Shown in pieces: positions 14,510-21,595 of a DNA stretch of 48,406 bases. Within the stretch, counting starts at the first letter, position 1. The number at the start of each line of letters is the position of its first letter. The notes beneath the pieces were generated by a model. It did not search any database. It was not told where the DNA came from and worked only from the letters and a program-made list of their open reading frames with translations. Source of the DNA: Prochlorococcus sp. AG-355-N16 (GTDB lineage Bacteria; Cyanobacteriota; Cyanobacteriia; PCC-6307; Cyanobiaceae). A program made the position numbers and the translations under genes. The DNA lies in NCBI GenBank assembly GCA_003278545.1, contig QCEF01000008.1, positions 1 through 48,406 on the forward strand, written 5' to 3'.

Positions 14510-14656
14510 ATGCGTTTCAAAGTAAGTCTCAAAAAAAATGGAAAGGAATTTGATGAAGTTGTTATAGCTAATAATAAAAAAGAGGCTATGGAAGTAGCTT
14601 TAAAAAACAATCCACAAGCTCAAGCATTAAACTCTGATTGGACATTTAAGATTTAA
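14510..14656 (+). CDS. small hypothetical protein (48 aa)
   Basis: ATG at 14510 encodes MRFKVSLKKNGKEFDEVVIA, then NNKKEAMEVALKNNPQAQAL and a final strand NSDWTFKI. The strand-strand-helix-strand pattern with a helix of NNKKEAMEVALKNNP looks like a compact mini-domain. It ends exactly 1 bp before the convergent znuB stop. Confidence 0.5.
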   Translation: MRFKVSLKKNGKEFDEVVIANNKKEAMEVALKNNPQAQALNSDWTFKI

Positions 14657-15442
14657 TTATTTGCGAAGTTTAGGAATCAAGAGAGATGCCACACAAATAA
14701 CACTAATTGCAGGTCCCGGCGACAAATTAAAGACTATAGAGAGAATAAAGCCCAGAAGTGAGATGCATAATCCAAATAATGAAGACCTCATCATTGCAAT
14801 TCTTAAACTATGAGCCTTATTTAGCCCTAATAAAGTTGGCGTAGAAAGAAGAGCAATAACAAGAATTACTCCCACTGCTGACATTGAACTAACAATTACT
14901 AATGCCGTTGTAAAACTCAAAGCAAGATTTAATAAAGAAACGTTTATACCACTCGCGGATGCACCTTCTGGATCCAATCCCACATAAACAACCTTTTCAT
15001 ATCCAAAAGTCATCAAAAGTATAAATACTAAAAAAGCAATTATTGTTCTAAGTAAATCTCCAAAATTTGCTGTCAATAAATCGCCAAATAATACTGCCTC
15101 CAAATCGATCCTTATCCCGAGTAAAGGGATTATAAGGACTCCAAACCCAAGCATTCCAGCAAGAATAGTATTCATAACTGCTTCATAATTTTCACTTTTT
15201 CTATTAGTTAAACTTTCGGCAATTACTGAGCCCAGAAGACCACTTATAACACCACCAATTGAAGGGTGAATTCCAAGCGCTAATGCGAGAGCAAGTCCAG
15301 GCAACACACAATGAGAGATTAAATTAACTTGTAATAATCTCTTATGAGTGATTAATACAGTTCCCATAGCTGGGCATAAGATCCCAGAGAATATAGTTAT
15401 TATTAATGGAACCAGCCACCAGTTGTTATTAATAAAAGACAT
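14657..15442 (-). CDS. znuB: zinc ABC transporter permease ZnuB
   Basis: 261 residues with about seven to eight membrane helices and the ABC-3 family features. These include the N-terminal GTVLITHKRLLQVNLISHCV region, where the His follows the family's conserved S-H/A-x-x-P-G motif, and the internal LDPEGASASGINVSLL loop. Works with ZnuA and ZnuC to import Zn2+ across the plasma membrane. It lies on the minus strand, separated from znuC by the oppositely oriented zur gene. Confidence 0.92.
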   Translation of the reverse strand: MSFINNNWWLVPLIITIFSGILCPAMGTVLITHKRLLQVNLISHCVLPGLALALALGIHPSIGGVISGLLGSVIAESLTNRKSENYEAVMNTILAGMLGFGVLIIPLLGIRIDLEAVLFGDLLTANFGDLLRTIIAFLVFILLMTFGYEKVVYVGLDPEGASASGINVSLLNLALSFTTALVIVSSMSAVGVILVIALLSTPTLLGLNKAHSLRIAMMRSSLFGLCISLLGFILSIVFNLSPGPAISVICVASLLIPKLRK

Positions 15443-15459
15443 TATTCGAATGATTCGGT

Positions 15460-15894
15460 ATGATCAAAAATGCAGGACAAAAAAAGTTTTCGGAAACAAT
15501 GATAACTAAGTCTGACATTACCAAAAGACAAGCTCAACTTCTTGAAGAACTTAATAAATGCGAAGATGAATTGAGTGGTCAAGAGTTGCATAGACAATTG
15601 ATAGAAAGCGGAAAGGCTATGGGACTTACTACTGTTTACAGGAATCTTCAAGTTCTGATAAAGCATGGCTTAATACGTTCTAGACATCTCCCAACAGGAG
15701 AGGTTCTGTACACACCCGTAGATAGAGATATTCATCATTTGACCTGTGTTCAATGTGGTGAGACATCAAAAATGGAAGGATGTCCTGTAAAAGATATTCA
15801 TACACCCAAAACAAATCCAAAAAAATTCCAATTGTTGTTTCATACCCTCGAATATTTCGGGCTTTGCCAAAACTGTTATCAAGCTCAGAATTAA
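15460..15894 (+). CDS. zur: Fur-family regulator, zinc uptake repressor Zur
   Basis: 144 residues with a winged-helix DNA-binding half (SGQELHRQLIESGKAMGLTTVYRNLQ) and a metal half with DIHHLTCVQCGE. Cys96/Cys99 and Cys136/Cys139 form the structural zinc site. Lies between znuC and znuB, on the other strand, which with the Zur-type palindrome at 16777-16793 supports Zur rather than Fur. Start at 15460 leaves 17 bp to the divergent znuB start. An internal ATG at 15499 would give a protein without the 13-residue extension and is plausible. It converges with znuC, 13 bp apart. Confidence 0.88.
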   Translation: MIKNAGQKKFSETMITKSDITKRQAQLLEELNKCEDELSGQELHRQLIESGKAMGLTTVYRNLQVLIKHGLIRSRHLPTGEVLYTPVDRDIHHLTCVQCGETSKMEGCPVKDIHTPKTNPKKFQLLFHTLEYFGLCQNCYQAQN

Positions 15895-15907
15895 AAAGGA
15901 ACATTTT

Positions 15908-16678
15908 CTAATCACAGAAATTATTTTCTTTTATAGAGCTAATGTTTATTGCCTCTAATTTATCTTTTATTAGATCAGGACTACCAACTGCCAAAACACT
16001 TTTATCAAGAACTATTACTTGATCATAATTATTTAAAGACTCGCCCCAATCATGGCTACTTACGAGCAAAGAAAGTCCCGCATCCGCAAGTTGCCGAACT
16101 ATTTTGAGAAAATCCTCTTTTGCAGGAGGGTCCAAAGCTGCACAAGGTTCATCTAAAAGAAATATTTTTGCCGGGGACATAAGAGTTTTTGCTAATAGAG
16201 CTCTTTGTTGCTGTCCTCCTGAAAGAGAATCGAGTCTTCTATTAGCCAAATTTGCAATGCCTACTCTTTGCATTGTCGCCTCTAATTCACAACATTTATT
16301 AATCCAAGAATTTGGATATGCTAGAAGAGTCTTAATTTGAAAGGGGTTATTACTTTTTGATTTTGAATACTTTATTTGACCAAGAGATACCAATTTCTCA
16401 ACTGTAATGGGAAACTTCCAATTCATAGAACTTCTTTGAGGCATAAGTGCCACTAGATTTCTAGATCTATATAAATTTTCACCGTTAATTTTTATTTCGC
16501 CTTTATCTGGAGTATTTTGTCCTTGCAATATTCTCAAAAGAGTTGATTTACCTGCGCCGTTTGGGCCAACTAACGCTGTTAATGTTCCAGGTTTAATCTC
16601 AACCGATACTTTATTTAAAACTGGCTTACTTTTTTTTGTGTATGCAAAGGTTAGATTTTCAGCGACTAAAGTAGCCAT
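15908..16678 (-). CDS. znuC: zinc ABC transporter ATP-binding protein ZnuC
   Basis: 256 residues with Walker A GPNGAGKST (about residue 38), Q-loop in LMPQRSSMNWKFP, signature LSGGQQQRALLAKTL, Walker B IFLLDEP and H-loop SSHDWG. It energises ZnuB. It is divergent from znuA and shares the 135-bp gap with it, which contains the Zur-type palindrome at 16777-16793. Reading on from znuC towards znuB, a transcript would pass through zur in antisense. Confidence 0.93.
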   Translation of the reverse strand: MATLVAENLTFAYTKKSKPVLNKVSVEIKPGTLTALVGPNGAGKSTLLRILQGQNTPDKGEIKINGENLYRSRNLVALMPQRSSMNWKFPITVEKLVSLGQIKYSKSKSNNPFQIKTLLAYPNSWINKCCELEATMQRVGIANLANRRLDSLSGGQQQRALLAKTLMSPAKIFLLDEPCAALDPPAKEDFLKIVRQLADAGLSLLVSSHDWGESLNNYDQVIVLDKSVLAVGSPDLIKDKLEAINISSIKENNFCD

Positions 16679-16776
16679 TAATTAATCTTTTAAAAAGTCA
16701 CTTTACAAGCTTACCAATAATACAAGCTGCGTATTATTTTCATAACATTTGATACCTTTGCTTGCTAGAAATAATG

Positions 16777-16793
16777 AAAATGATTATCATTTT
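16777..16793. promoter_or_regulatory. Zur box between znuC and znuA
   Basis: AAAATGATTATCATTTT is a perfect 8-1-8 inverted repeat, matching the Zur/Fur-type core (TGATAATGATTATCA-like, AATGAT-N-ATCATT). It is 20 bp before the znuA start and 98 bp before the znuC start, in their divergent promoter. Binding by the Zur encoded at 15460 would repress both zinc-import transcription units when zinc is sufficient. Confidence 0.8.
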
Positions 16794-16813
16794 TAAGTAT
16801 TTAATAATTTTTT

Positions 16814-18355
16814 ATGTCAATTTTTAAAAGACTTTTAACAAATAAAACAGGTTCAAGTAAGTCAATTATTAAAAATTCCGTAATCGCTGGAACGATTATA
16901 TTTTCTGCTTTTGGGCAGGATGTAATGGCTAAAGGAAAGTCATATGTAGCAGTAGAACCACTAGTGTGTGATTTAGTTAAATCAATTGCATTATCATCTG
17001 ACAAAGTTACATGCTTAGTAGATAGAAAACAGGATGTTCATGACTTAAAGATCAATCCAAGACAAGCTCAATTACTAAATAGCGCAGACAAAGTATTTAC
17101 TCTTGGGAAAGAAATGACTCCAAGTATGAGAAATTGGGAAAATAAAAAGAACACTGTTGTTGTAGGTGTTAGTGCAATAGACGTAGATGATCATTCTGAT
17201 CATGGAGGCCACGATGATCACTCAGAGCATGGAGGACATGATGATCATTCTGAACATTCAGCTAATGTAGATGATCATTCTGATCATGGAGATCATGATG
17301 ATCATTCAGACCATGGAGGACATGAAGATCATGCTGAGGGTACTTTCGAATGGGCAGGTAAATTCCAACTCTCTAAGGGCTCTTACAAATGGTCATTTGA
17401 AAAAGTCGATGGCGAATATGCAGATCCTGCAATGAAAATGGTGATTCTAAAATCTGATGACATAGAGGGGTCTGAAGATTTAGCTAAAGAATTATTAGGA
17501 TCTAAAGACTCAATAAGCAGAAAAAATAATGGTACTTTGATCGCAAGTAATAAAGCTTTTGTTCTTAACTTTGATCAAAGAAAAGAGAGTACTGTTTTTA
17601 ACGTGGATATCAAGGAAGATGGTCAATATATATTCTTTACTGAACACATGCCTTTTGAGTTTGAAGCAACTCAACACTTTTTTAAAGACGTTTTAAATAG
17701 TGATGTAGAACCAATAGCACAAGTACCAGATGAAGGAGAGGGGCATCATCATCATGACCATGGAGGTCTAGATCCACATGTATGGCATGATCCACATAAC
17801 ATCATAAAAATGGGAGATCTTATAAGCAAAAGTTTAAAGAAAGATATTTCAGTTTTTAATAGAGGGGACAGAAAACTTATTAATGAAAGATTCGAAAAAG
17901 CTGATTCTCTCTTAGAAGACTTAGATAGTTGGATCGTCGAACAAGTAAGCTCTATTCCTGAGGAAAACAGAGTAATTGTCTCTAAACACAAAGCGATGGA
18001 ATACTATGGTGATGCATTTGGTTTTGAAACCATTAGTTTACTTGACTTTCTTGGAGACTCCTCAAGTTTAAGGCCAGACAACATAAGTTCTACTTTAAAA
18101 ATGTTAGATGAAGAGAATGTTCAGGCAATATTTCCTGAACAAATTCCAGCATCAAAGTTATTAAGGAACTTAAGTAGACAAAGTTCAGTTCCTTTAGCTT
18201 CTAATCAAATATTTGTTGATGGGTTGATGATGGATGGTAATACGGTTTCAGTAGCCGTTCACAACACTTGTACAATTGTTGATTCATTAGGTGGAAGCTG
18301 TAATAAAAACTCTGGCTCAAATCTTGAGTCTGAATGGTACAAACTTTCAGATTAA
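16814..18355 (+). CDS. znuA: zinc ABC transporter substrate-binding protein ZnuA with His-rich loop and extra inserted domain
   Basis: Periplasmic zinc-binding component, 513 residues, about 200 longer than usual. N-terminal part has YVAVEPLVCDLVKSI with His76 in KQDVHDL as first ligand. Residues 125-173 are a His/Asp repeat with 15 His. Residues about 178-297 are an extra domain starting FEWAGKFQLSKGSY and ending near FFTEHMPFEFE. A second His cluster (311-316) and DPHVWHDPHN (320-329) carry the next ligand, then SKHKAMEYYG with His392 and the C-terminal lobe. The extra domain resembles residues 221-340 of the next gene's product. Zur box lies 20 bp upstream. Confidence 0.92.
   Translation: MSIFKRLLTNKTGSSKSIIKNSVIAGTIIFSAFGQDVMAKGKSYVAVEPLVCDLVKSIALSSDKVTCLVDRKQDVHDLKINPRQAQLLNSADKVFTLGKEMTPSMRNWENKKNTVVVGVSAIDVDDHSDHGGHDDHSEHGGHDDHSEHSANVDDHSDHGDHDDHSDHGGHEDHAEGTFEWAGKFQLSKGSYKWSFEKVDGEYADPAMKMVILKSDDIEGSEDLAKELLGSKDSISRKNNGTLIASNKAFVLNFDQRKESTVFNVDIKEDGQYIFFTEHMPFEFEATQHFFKDVLNSDVEPIAQVPDEGEGHHHHDHGGLDPHVWHDPHNIIKMGDLISKSLKKDISVFNRGDRKLINERFEKADSLLEDLDSWIVEQVSSIPEENRVIVSKHKAMEYYGDAFGFETISLLDFLGDSSSLRPDNISSTLKMLDEENVQAIFPEQIPASKLLRNLSRQSSVPLASNQIFVDGLMMDGNTVSVAVHNTCTIVDSLGGSCNKNSGSNLESEWYKLSD
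17186..17332 (+). repeat. His-rich coding repeat in znuA
   Basis: Encodes residues 125-173 of ZnuA as repeated DDHSDHGGH/DDHSEHGGH units with small variations, broken once by SANV. His occurs at every third residue over long stretches. The repeat is encoded with near-identical codons (GATGATCATTCTGATCATGG-like), so expansion by slippage or recombination is likely. Zn2+ capture by the loop is inferred from known ZnuA proteins. Confidence 0.8.
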
Positions 18356-18387
18356 ATTTTTCTAATAAAAACGGTTTTCATTTCTTA

Positions 18388-18425
18388 TTTTTACTATTAT
18401 TAAACTATTGTTTATTTAGTAAAAA
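18388..18425. promoter_or_regulatory. inverted repeat upstream of the CobW-type gene
   Basis: TTTTTACTA (18388-18396) and TAGTAAAAA (18417-18425) form a perfect 9-bp inverted repeat with a 20-nt spacer. It ends 7 bp before the ATG at 18433 and overlaps the expected ribosome-binding region. It could be an operator or an RNA hairpin; the sequence is AT-rich, so chance is not excluded. It does not match the Zur palindrome. Confidence 0.3.
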
Positions 18426-18432
18426 TCAGTAA

Positions 18433-19782
18433 ATGAGCATCAAAGATAAGGTTCCAGTAACAATCCTAACTGGATTCTTAGGTTCAGGTAAGACTACTTT
18501 GCTTAATAGAATACTAAGTGAAGAGCACGGGAAAAGAATAGCCGTAATTGAGAATGAATACGGTGAAGTAGGTATAGATCAAGGTCTCGTAATTAATGCC
18601 GATGAAGAAGTGTTTGAGATGTCAAACGGGTGCATTTGTTGTACTGTTCGCGGTGATTTAATAAGAGTCCTTGGCAACCTCATGAAAAGAAGAGATAAGT
18701 TTGACTATGTTTTAGTAGAAACAACAGGATTAGCAGATCCAGGCCCAGTTGCTCAGACTTTTTTCATGGATGAAGAGATTAGTTCTGAATTTACTCTTGA
18801 TGGAATTGTGACTTTAGTTGATGCTGCACATATTGATCAACAGCTAGGCAGGAGTGACGAAAGTTCAGAGCAAGTAGCATTTGCAGATGTTCTTGTCCTT
18901 AATAAAACTGATTTAGTTTCTGATGATGCACTAGATACTCTTGAATCGAGATTGAGAGATATGAACCGAATGACTCGAATTATTCGAGCCGAGAATGCCA
19001 AAGTACCCATTGAAACAGTCTTGAATCTAAGTGCATTTGATCTTGATCAGATCCTTAAACGCAGGCCAACATTCCTTGAACCAGAATATCCATTTGAATG
19101 GACAGGTGTTTACGATCTTGATCCAGGCAAATATGAATTAATACTAGAAGAAGGACCAGATCCAGAAATGTCCCTAGTAGCTCTTGTTAACCAAGGTGAG
19201 AATGAGGAAGAACTTAAAGATGGTGCTGAATCCTCCGTAAGACTTTATGCAGAAAAAGCTAATACTTTAGAGCCTGGAAATACTATTCAATATGGAGAAC
19301 ATATAAATCTCAGATTGGAGGATAAAGGAAATAAATCCTTCATCCTTAACATAGAAAAACCAACAAAAATAGGTTTGTTTACGCAGCACACTGCTGAAGA
19401 ATTCAATATGAAAGTCATTAAAAGTGACGAAAATAAAGAGATTCCATTTAATACTGAAAGGTTCTGGCAAGCAGAGCATGAACATGATGATGAAGTTGGC
19501 TCAATTGCTATAGAGCGTTTTGGAGATGTTGACCCAGAAAAACTAAATACTTGGATGGGAAGACTTCTCTCAGAAAAAGGGGTGGATATATTCAGAACTA
19601 AAGGTTTCATAAGTTACTCAGGGAACCCAAGAAGAATAGTTTTCCAAGGAGTACACATGTTATTTACTGCACAACCTGACAAAGAATGGGGTAACGAACC
19701 TCGTAGAAATCAACTTGTTTTTATCGGTAGAAATCTAAATGAGAAAGAGATGCAAGAAGGCTTTGATAAATGCCTGATATAG
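18433..19782 (+). CDS. CobW/COG0523-family GTPase (putative zinc chaperone) with inserted domain
   Basis: 449 residues. GTPase motifs are Walker A GFLGSGKTT (14-22), the metal-binding GCICC (66-70), ETTGLADPGP (96-105) and NKTD (157-160). Residues 221-340 are an extra domain (FEWTGVYDLDPGKYELILEE onward, IGLFTQHTAEEF at 313-324) also seen in the ZnuA upstream. HEHDD follows at 349-353, then a CobW_C domain (about 355-447) with GNPRRIVFQGVHMLF. Position 78 bp after znuA and overlap of 13 bp with the next gene suggest a zinc operon. A ZNG1/ZigA-like role in zinc delivery is inferred. Confidence 0.85.
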   Translation: MSIKDKVPVTILTGFLGSGKTTLLNRILSEEHGKRIAVIENEYGEVGIDQGLVINADEEVFEMSNGCICCTVRGDLIRVLGNLMKRRDKFDYVLVETTGLADPGPVAQTFFMDEEISSEFTLDGIVTLVDAAHIDQQLGRSDESSEQVAFADVLVLNKTDLVSDDALDTLESRLRDMNRMTRIIRAENAKVPIETVLNLSAFDLDQILKRRPTFLEPEYPFEWTGVYDLDPGKYELILEEGPDPEMSLVALVNQGENEEELKDGAESSVRLYAEKANTLEPGNTIQYGEHINLRLEDKGNKSFILNIEKPTKIGLFTQHTAEEFNMKVIKSDENKEIPFNTERFWQAEHEHDDEVGSIAIERFGDVDPEKLNTWMGRLLSEKGVDIFRTKGFISYSGNPRRIVFQGVHMLFTAQPDKEWGNEPRRNQLVFIGRNLNEKEMQEGFDKCLI

Positions 19783-20843
19783 AACCATTTAGCCCGAGAG
19801 GCATGTTCCATGAAGGATGGACAGCTGAAGTTAACGATTACGCCATTGCGTGTGGCTGGGCTCTTAAAGGTAAACAATTTATTGTTGGCGACGTGGCAGG
19901 AGGTCTTTTTGCATTCGAAGGAGATACTGGAAAAATTATTTGGAAAAAAGAAAATACACATTCTGGTGGTCTACTAGCAATGGCCATTCATCCAGAGGGT
20001 GAAATTTTGGCAACATCAGGTCAAGATGGAAATGTTCAAATTTGTAATTGTCACGAAGGTAAAGTAACTAAAACTCTTGATCTTGGTAAGGGTTGGGTAG
20101 AACACCTCAAGTGGTCTAATGACGGTCTATTTCTAGCCATAGCTTCCTCAAGAAAGGTATATGTTTTTAATGAAGTTGGTGAAGAGAAATGGATCTCAGA
20201 AGACCACCCAAGCACTGTAAGTGCAATAACATGGTCAAATAAAAATGAACTAGCTACTGCTTGCTACGGAAGAGTGACATTCTTTGACATAGTTAATAAT
20301 AAAATGAATCAAAAACTCGAGTGGCAAGGATCATTGGTATCAATGGAATTAAGTCCTGATGGAGATATAGTTGCCTGTGGGAGTCAAGACAATTCAGTTC
20401 ATTTTTGGAGAAGATCAACCGGAATGGATGCTGAAATGACAGGATACCCAGGTAAACCAAGTCATCTTTCTTTTGATGACAGCGGAAAATTATTAGCAAC
20501 TAGTGGCAGTGAAAGAATTACAGTTTGGAGCTTTATAGGAAATGGTCCAGAAGGGACTATGCCAGGAGAGCTATGTCACCATACAGAACCCATTTCGAGC
20601 CTTGCCTTTTCAAATAAAGGTATGCTTGTAGCCTCAGGATCTAGAGATGGTTCTGTTGTCGCAAGTTTTTTAAAAAAAGACGGTAATGGTGACCCAGTTG
20701 GGGCTGCATTCGCCGGAGATTTAGTAGGGGCAATCTCCTGGAGACCTGATGATTGTGCACTTGCAGCAGTTAATGCAAAAGGTGTTGTAAATGTATGGAA
20801 ATTTAAAGTTCGTACTAACCTTTTTTCAAAGGGATTTAAATAA
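19770..20843 (+). CDS. WD40-repeat protein linked to zinc genes
   Basis: 357 residues forming about seven WD40-like blades, visible as repeated units such as LAMAIHPEGEILATSGQDGN, LVSMELSPDGDIVACGSQDN and ISSLAFSNKGMLVASGSRDG. No signal peptide or catalytic domain, so probably a cytoplasmic scaffold. Its start overlaps the end of the CobW-type gene by 13 bp, a sign of translational coupling. It may present partners of the zinc chaperone; this is inference from position only. Confidence 0.85.
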   Translation: MPDIEPFSPRGMFHEGWTAEVNDYAIACGWALKGKQFIVGDVAGGLFAFEGDTGKIIWKKENTHSGGLLAMAIHPEGEILATSGQDGNVQICNCHEGKVTKTLDLGKGWVEHLKWSNDGLFLAIASSRKVYVFNEVGEEKWISEDHPSTVSAITWSNKNELATACYGRVTFFDIVNNKMNQKLEWQGSLVSMELSPDGDIVACGSQDNSVHFWRRSTGMDAEMTGYPGKPSHLSFDDSGKLLATSGSERITVWSFIGNGPEGTMPGELCHHTEPISSLAFSNKGMLVASGSRDGSVVASFLKKDGNGDPVGAAFAGDLVGAISWRPDDCALAAVNAKGVVNVWKFKVRTNLFSKGFK

Positions 20844-20863
20844 ATCAAAGGGATTTAAATAAA
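20826..20863 (+). repeat. 19-bp tandem duplication at the WD40 stop codon
   Basis: TCAAAGGGATTTAAATAAA occurs twice in direct tandem (20826-20844 and 20845-20863). Copy one contains the final codons and stop of the WD40 gene; copy two repeats the same codons and a second stop in the 3' flank. It looks like a recent slippage or duplication event. Confidence 0.85.
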
Positions 20864-20881
20864 AAGTAGAGATTTATAAAA

Positions 20882-21037
20882 TTACCAATAGTTAGCTTTT
20901 AAATGTCTTTCCATACAAATGACCTCACAGTCATTATCTATCCCTTTTGGGTGAATATCGCAATATGAGAGACATTGAAAATATTCGTCTATAGGATTAG
21001 ATTTATCAATTTTACTTACTTCTTTCGAATGATTCAT
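20882..21037 (-). CDS. small twin CX3C protein (51 aa)
   Basis: ATG at 21037 to TAA at 20882. After MNHSKEVSKIDKSNPIDEYF comes QCLSYC, then DIHPKGIDN, DCEVICMERHL. The two C-x3-C motifs are 14 residues apart, in the twin CX3C arrangement, and are flanked by a conserved-looking EYF-C context. Such spacing allows two disulphides in a helical hairpin or metal binding. No signal peptide, so the compartment is unclear. It overlaps an ORF on the other strand by a few bases. Confidence 0.55.
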   Translation of the reverse strand: MNHSKEVSKIDKSNPIDEYFQCLSYCDIHPKGIDNDCEVICMERHLKANYW

Positions 21038-21181
21038 AAAAGATTTCCTCAATTATTTAAAATTAAGATAGACGAATTAAGTATCAAAAGAAATAAGCAA
21101 AACTTACTAAAAATATCTCAAAAAATTAGCGAGATTGATTACTACTTTCGGACATTTTTAATTAAAAAGCAATGCGTATAA
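21029..21181 (+). CDS. doubtful small basic ORF (50 aa)
   Basis: ATG at 21029 encodes MIHKRFPQLFKIKIDELSIK then RNKQNLLKISQKISEIDYYF and FLIKKQCV, a basic helical product. A longer version could start at 20975 but overlaps the opposite-strand CX3C gene heavily. The overlap with that gene from 21029 is 9 bp. No family recognised; it may not be a gene. Confidence 0.25.
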   Translation: MIHKRFPQLFKIKIDELSIKRNKQNLLKISQKISEIDYYFRTFLIKKQCV

Positions 21182-21248
21182 AAACGGATTGTCTTTAGAG
21201 AAATATTTTCCTAATTTAATATTGTTGAGTTCTAGGAGGTCTTTCAAA

Positions 21249-21281
21249 ATGATCGATAGCCTGCCTGAAATTTCGGAATAA
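21249..21281 (+). CDS. 10-codon mini-ORF with strong Shine-Dalgarno
   Basis: AGGAGGT at 21234-21240 is followed after 8 nt by ATG-encoded MIDSLPEISE and a TAA. Such a complete Shine-Dalgarno is rare in this AT-rich window. No larger gene follows in frame. It could be a leader peptide, a toxin-like peptide, or a ribosome-binding tract inside a small RNA. Nothing else decides between these. Confidence 0.3.
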   Translation: MIDSLPEISE

Positions 21282-21322
21282 ACCGAACTAATTTAATTAA
21301 CTGCTCCAATTATTTTTTATTA

Positions 21323-21412
21323 ATGTCTAAGCTTCCTTCTTCTGCATCGTTTAGGTGCCCTTTAAGAAACAAGCTTAATTCTAGAGTTTTTGCCCCAGTT
21401 AAAGACAATTAG
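21323..21412 (+). CDS. 29-codon ORF in a possible small-RNA region
   Basis: ATG at 21323 encodes MSKLPSSASFRCPLRNKLNS then RVFAPVKDN. No known domain, and the composition is less Asn/Lys-rich than typical chance ORFs here. It lies between the mini-ORF at 21249 and the terminator at 21511. The interval 21182-21510 otherwise shows no gene, and no tRNA, tmRNA, SRP or RNase P signature was seen. Confidence 0.25.
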   Translation: MSKLPSSASFRCPLRNKLNSRVFAPVKDN

Positions 21413-21510
21413 TTAATTTTGGTGAGCATTAGCTTAAAAGAAGTTATCAACAAGGATCCATGATTTAGGTGCGTTAATAACTTCAGTAAAAAATATAAGT
21501 AAGAGATAAA

Positions 21511-21538
21511 AGAGGGCTTTAATTAGCCCTCTTTTTTT
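21511..21538 (+). terminator. rho-independent terminator
   Basis: AGAGGGCT (21511-21518), loop TTAATT and AGCCCTCT (21525-21532) form a perfect 8-bp GC-containing stem followed by seven T. It is a textbook forward terminator. The only plus-strand elements before it are the two short ORFs, so it probably ends a short transcript starting near 21.2 kb. Confidence 0.85.
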
Positions 21539-21595
21539 AATAAGATGACTTTCTTCTATTTTTATAGATAATGATTAAAACAATAAAATTTAAAA

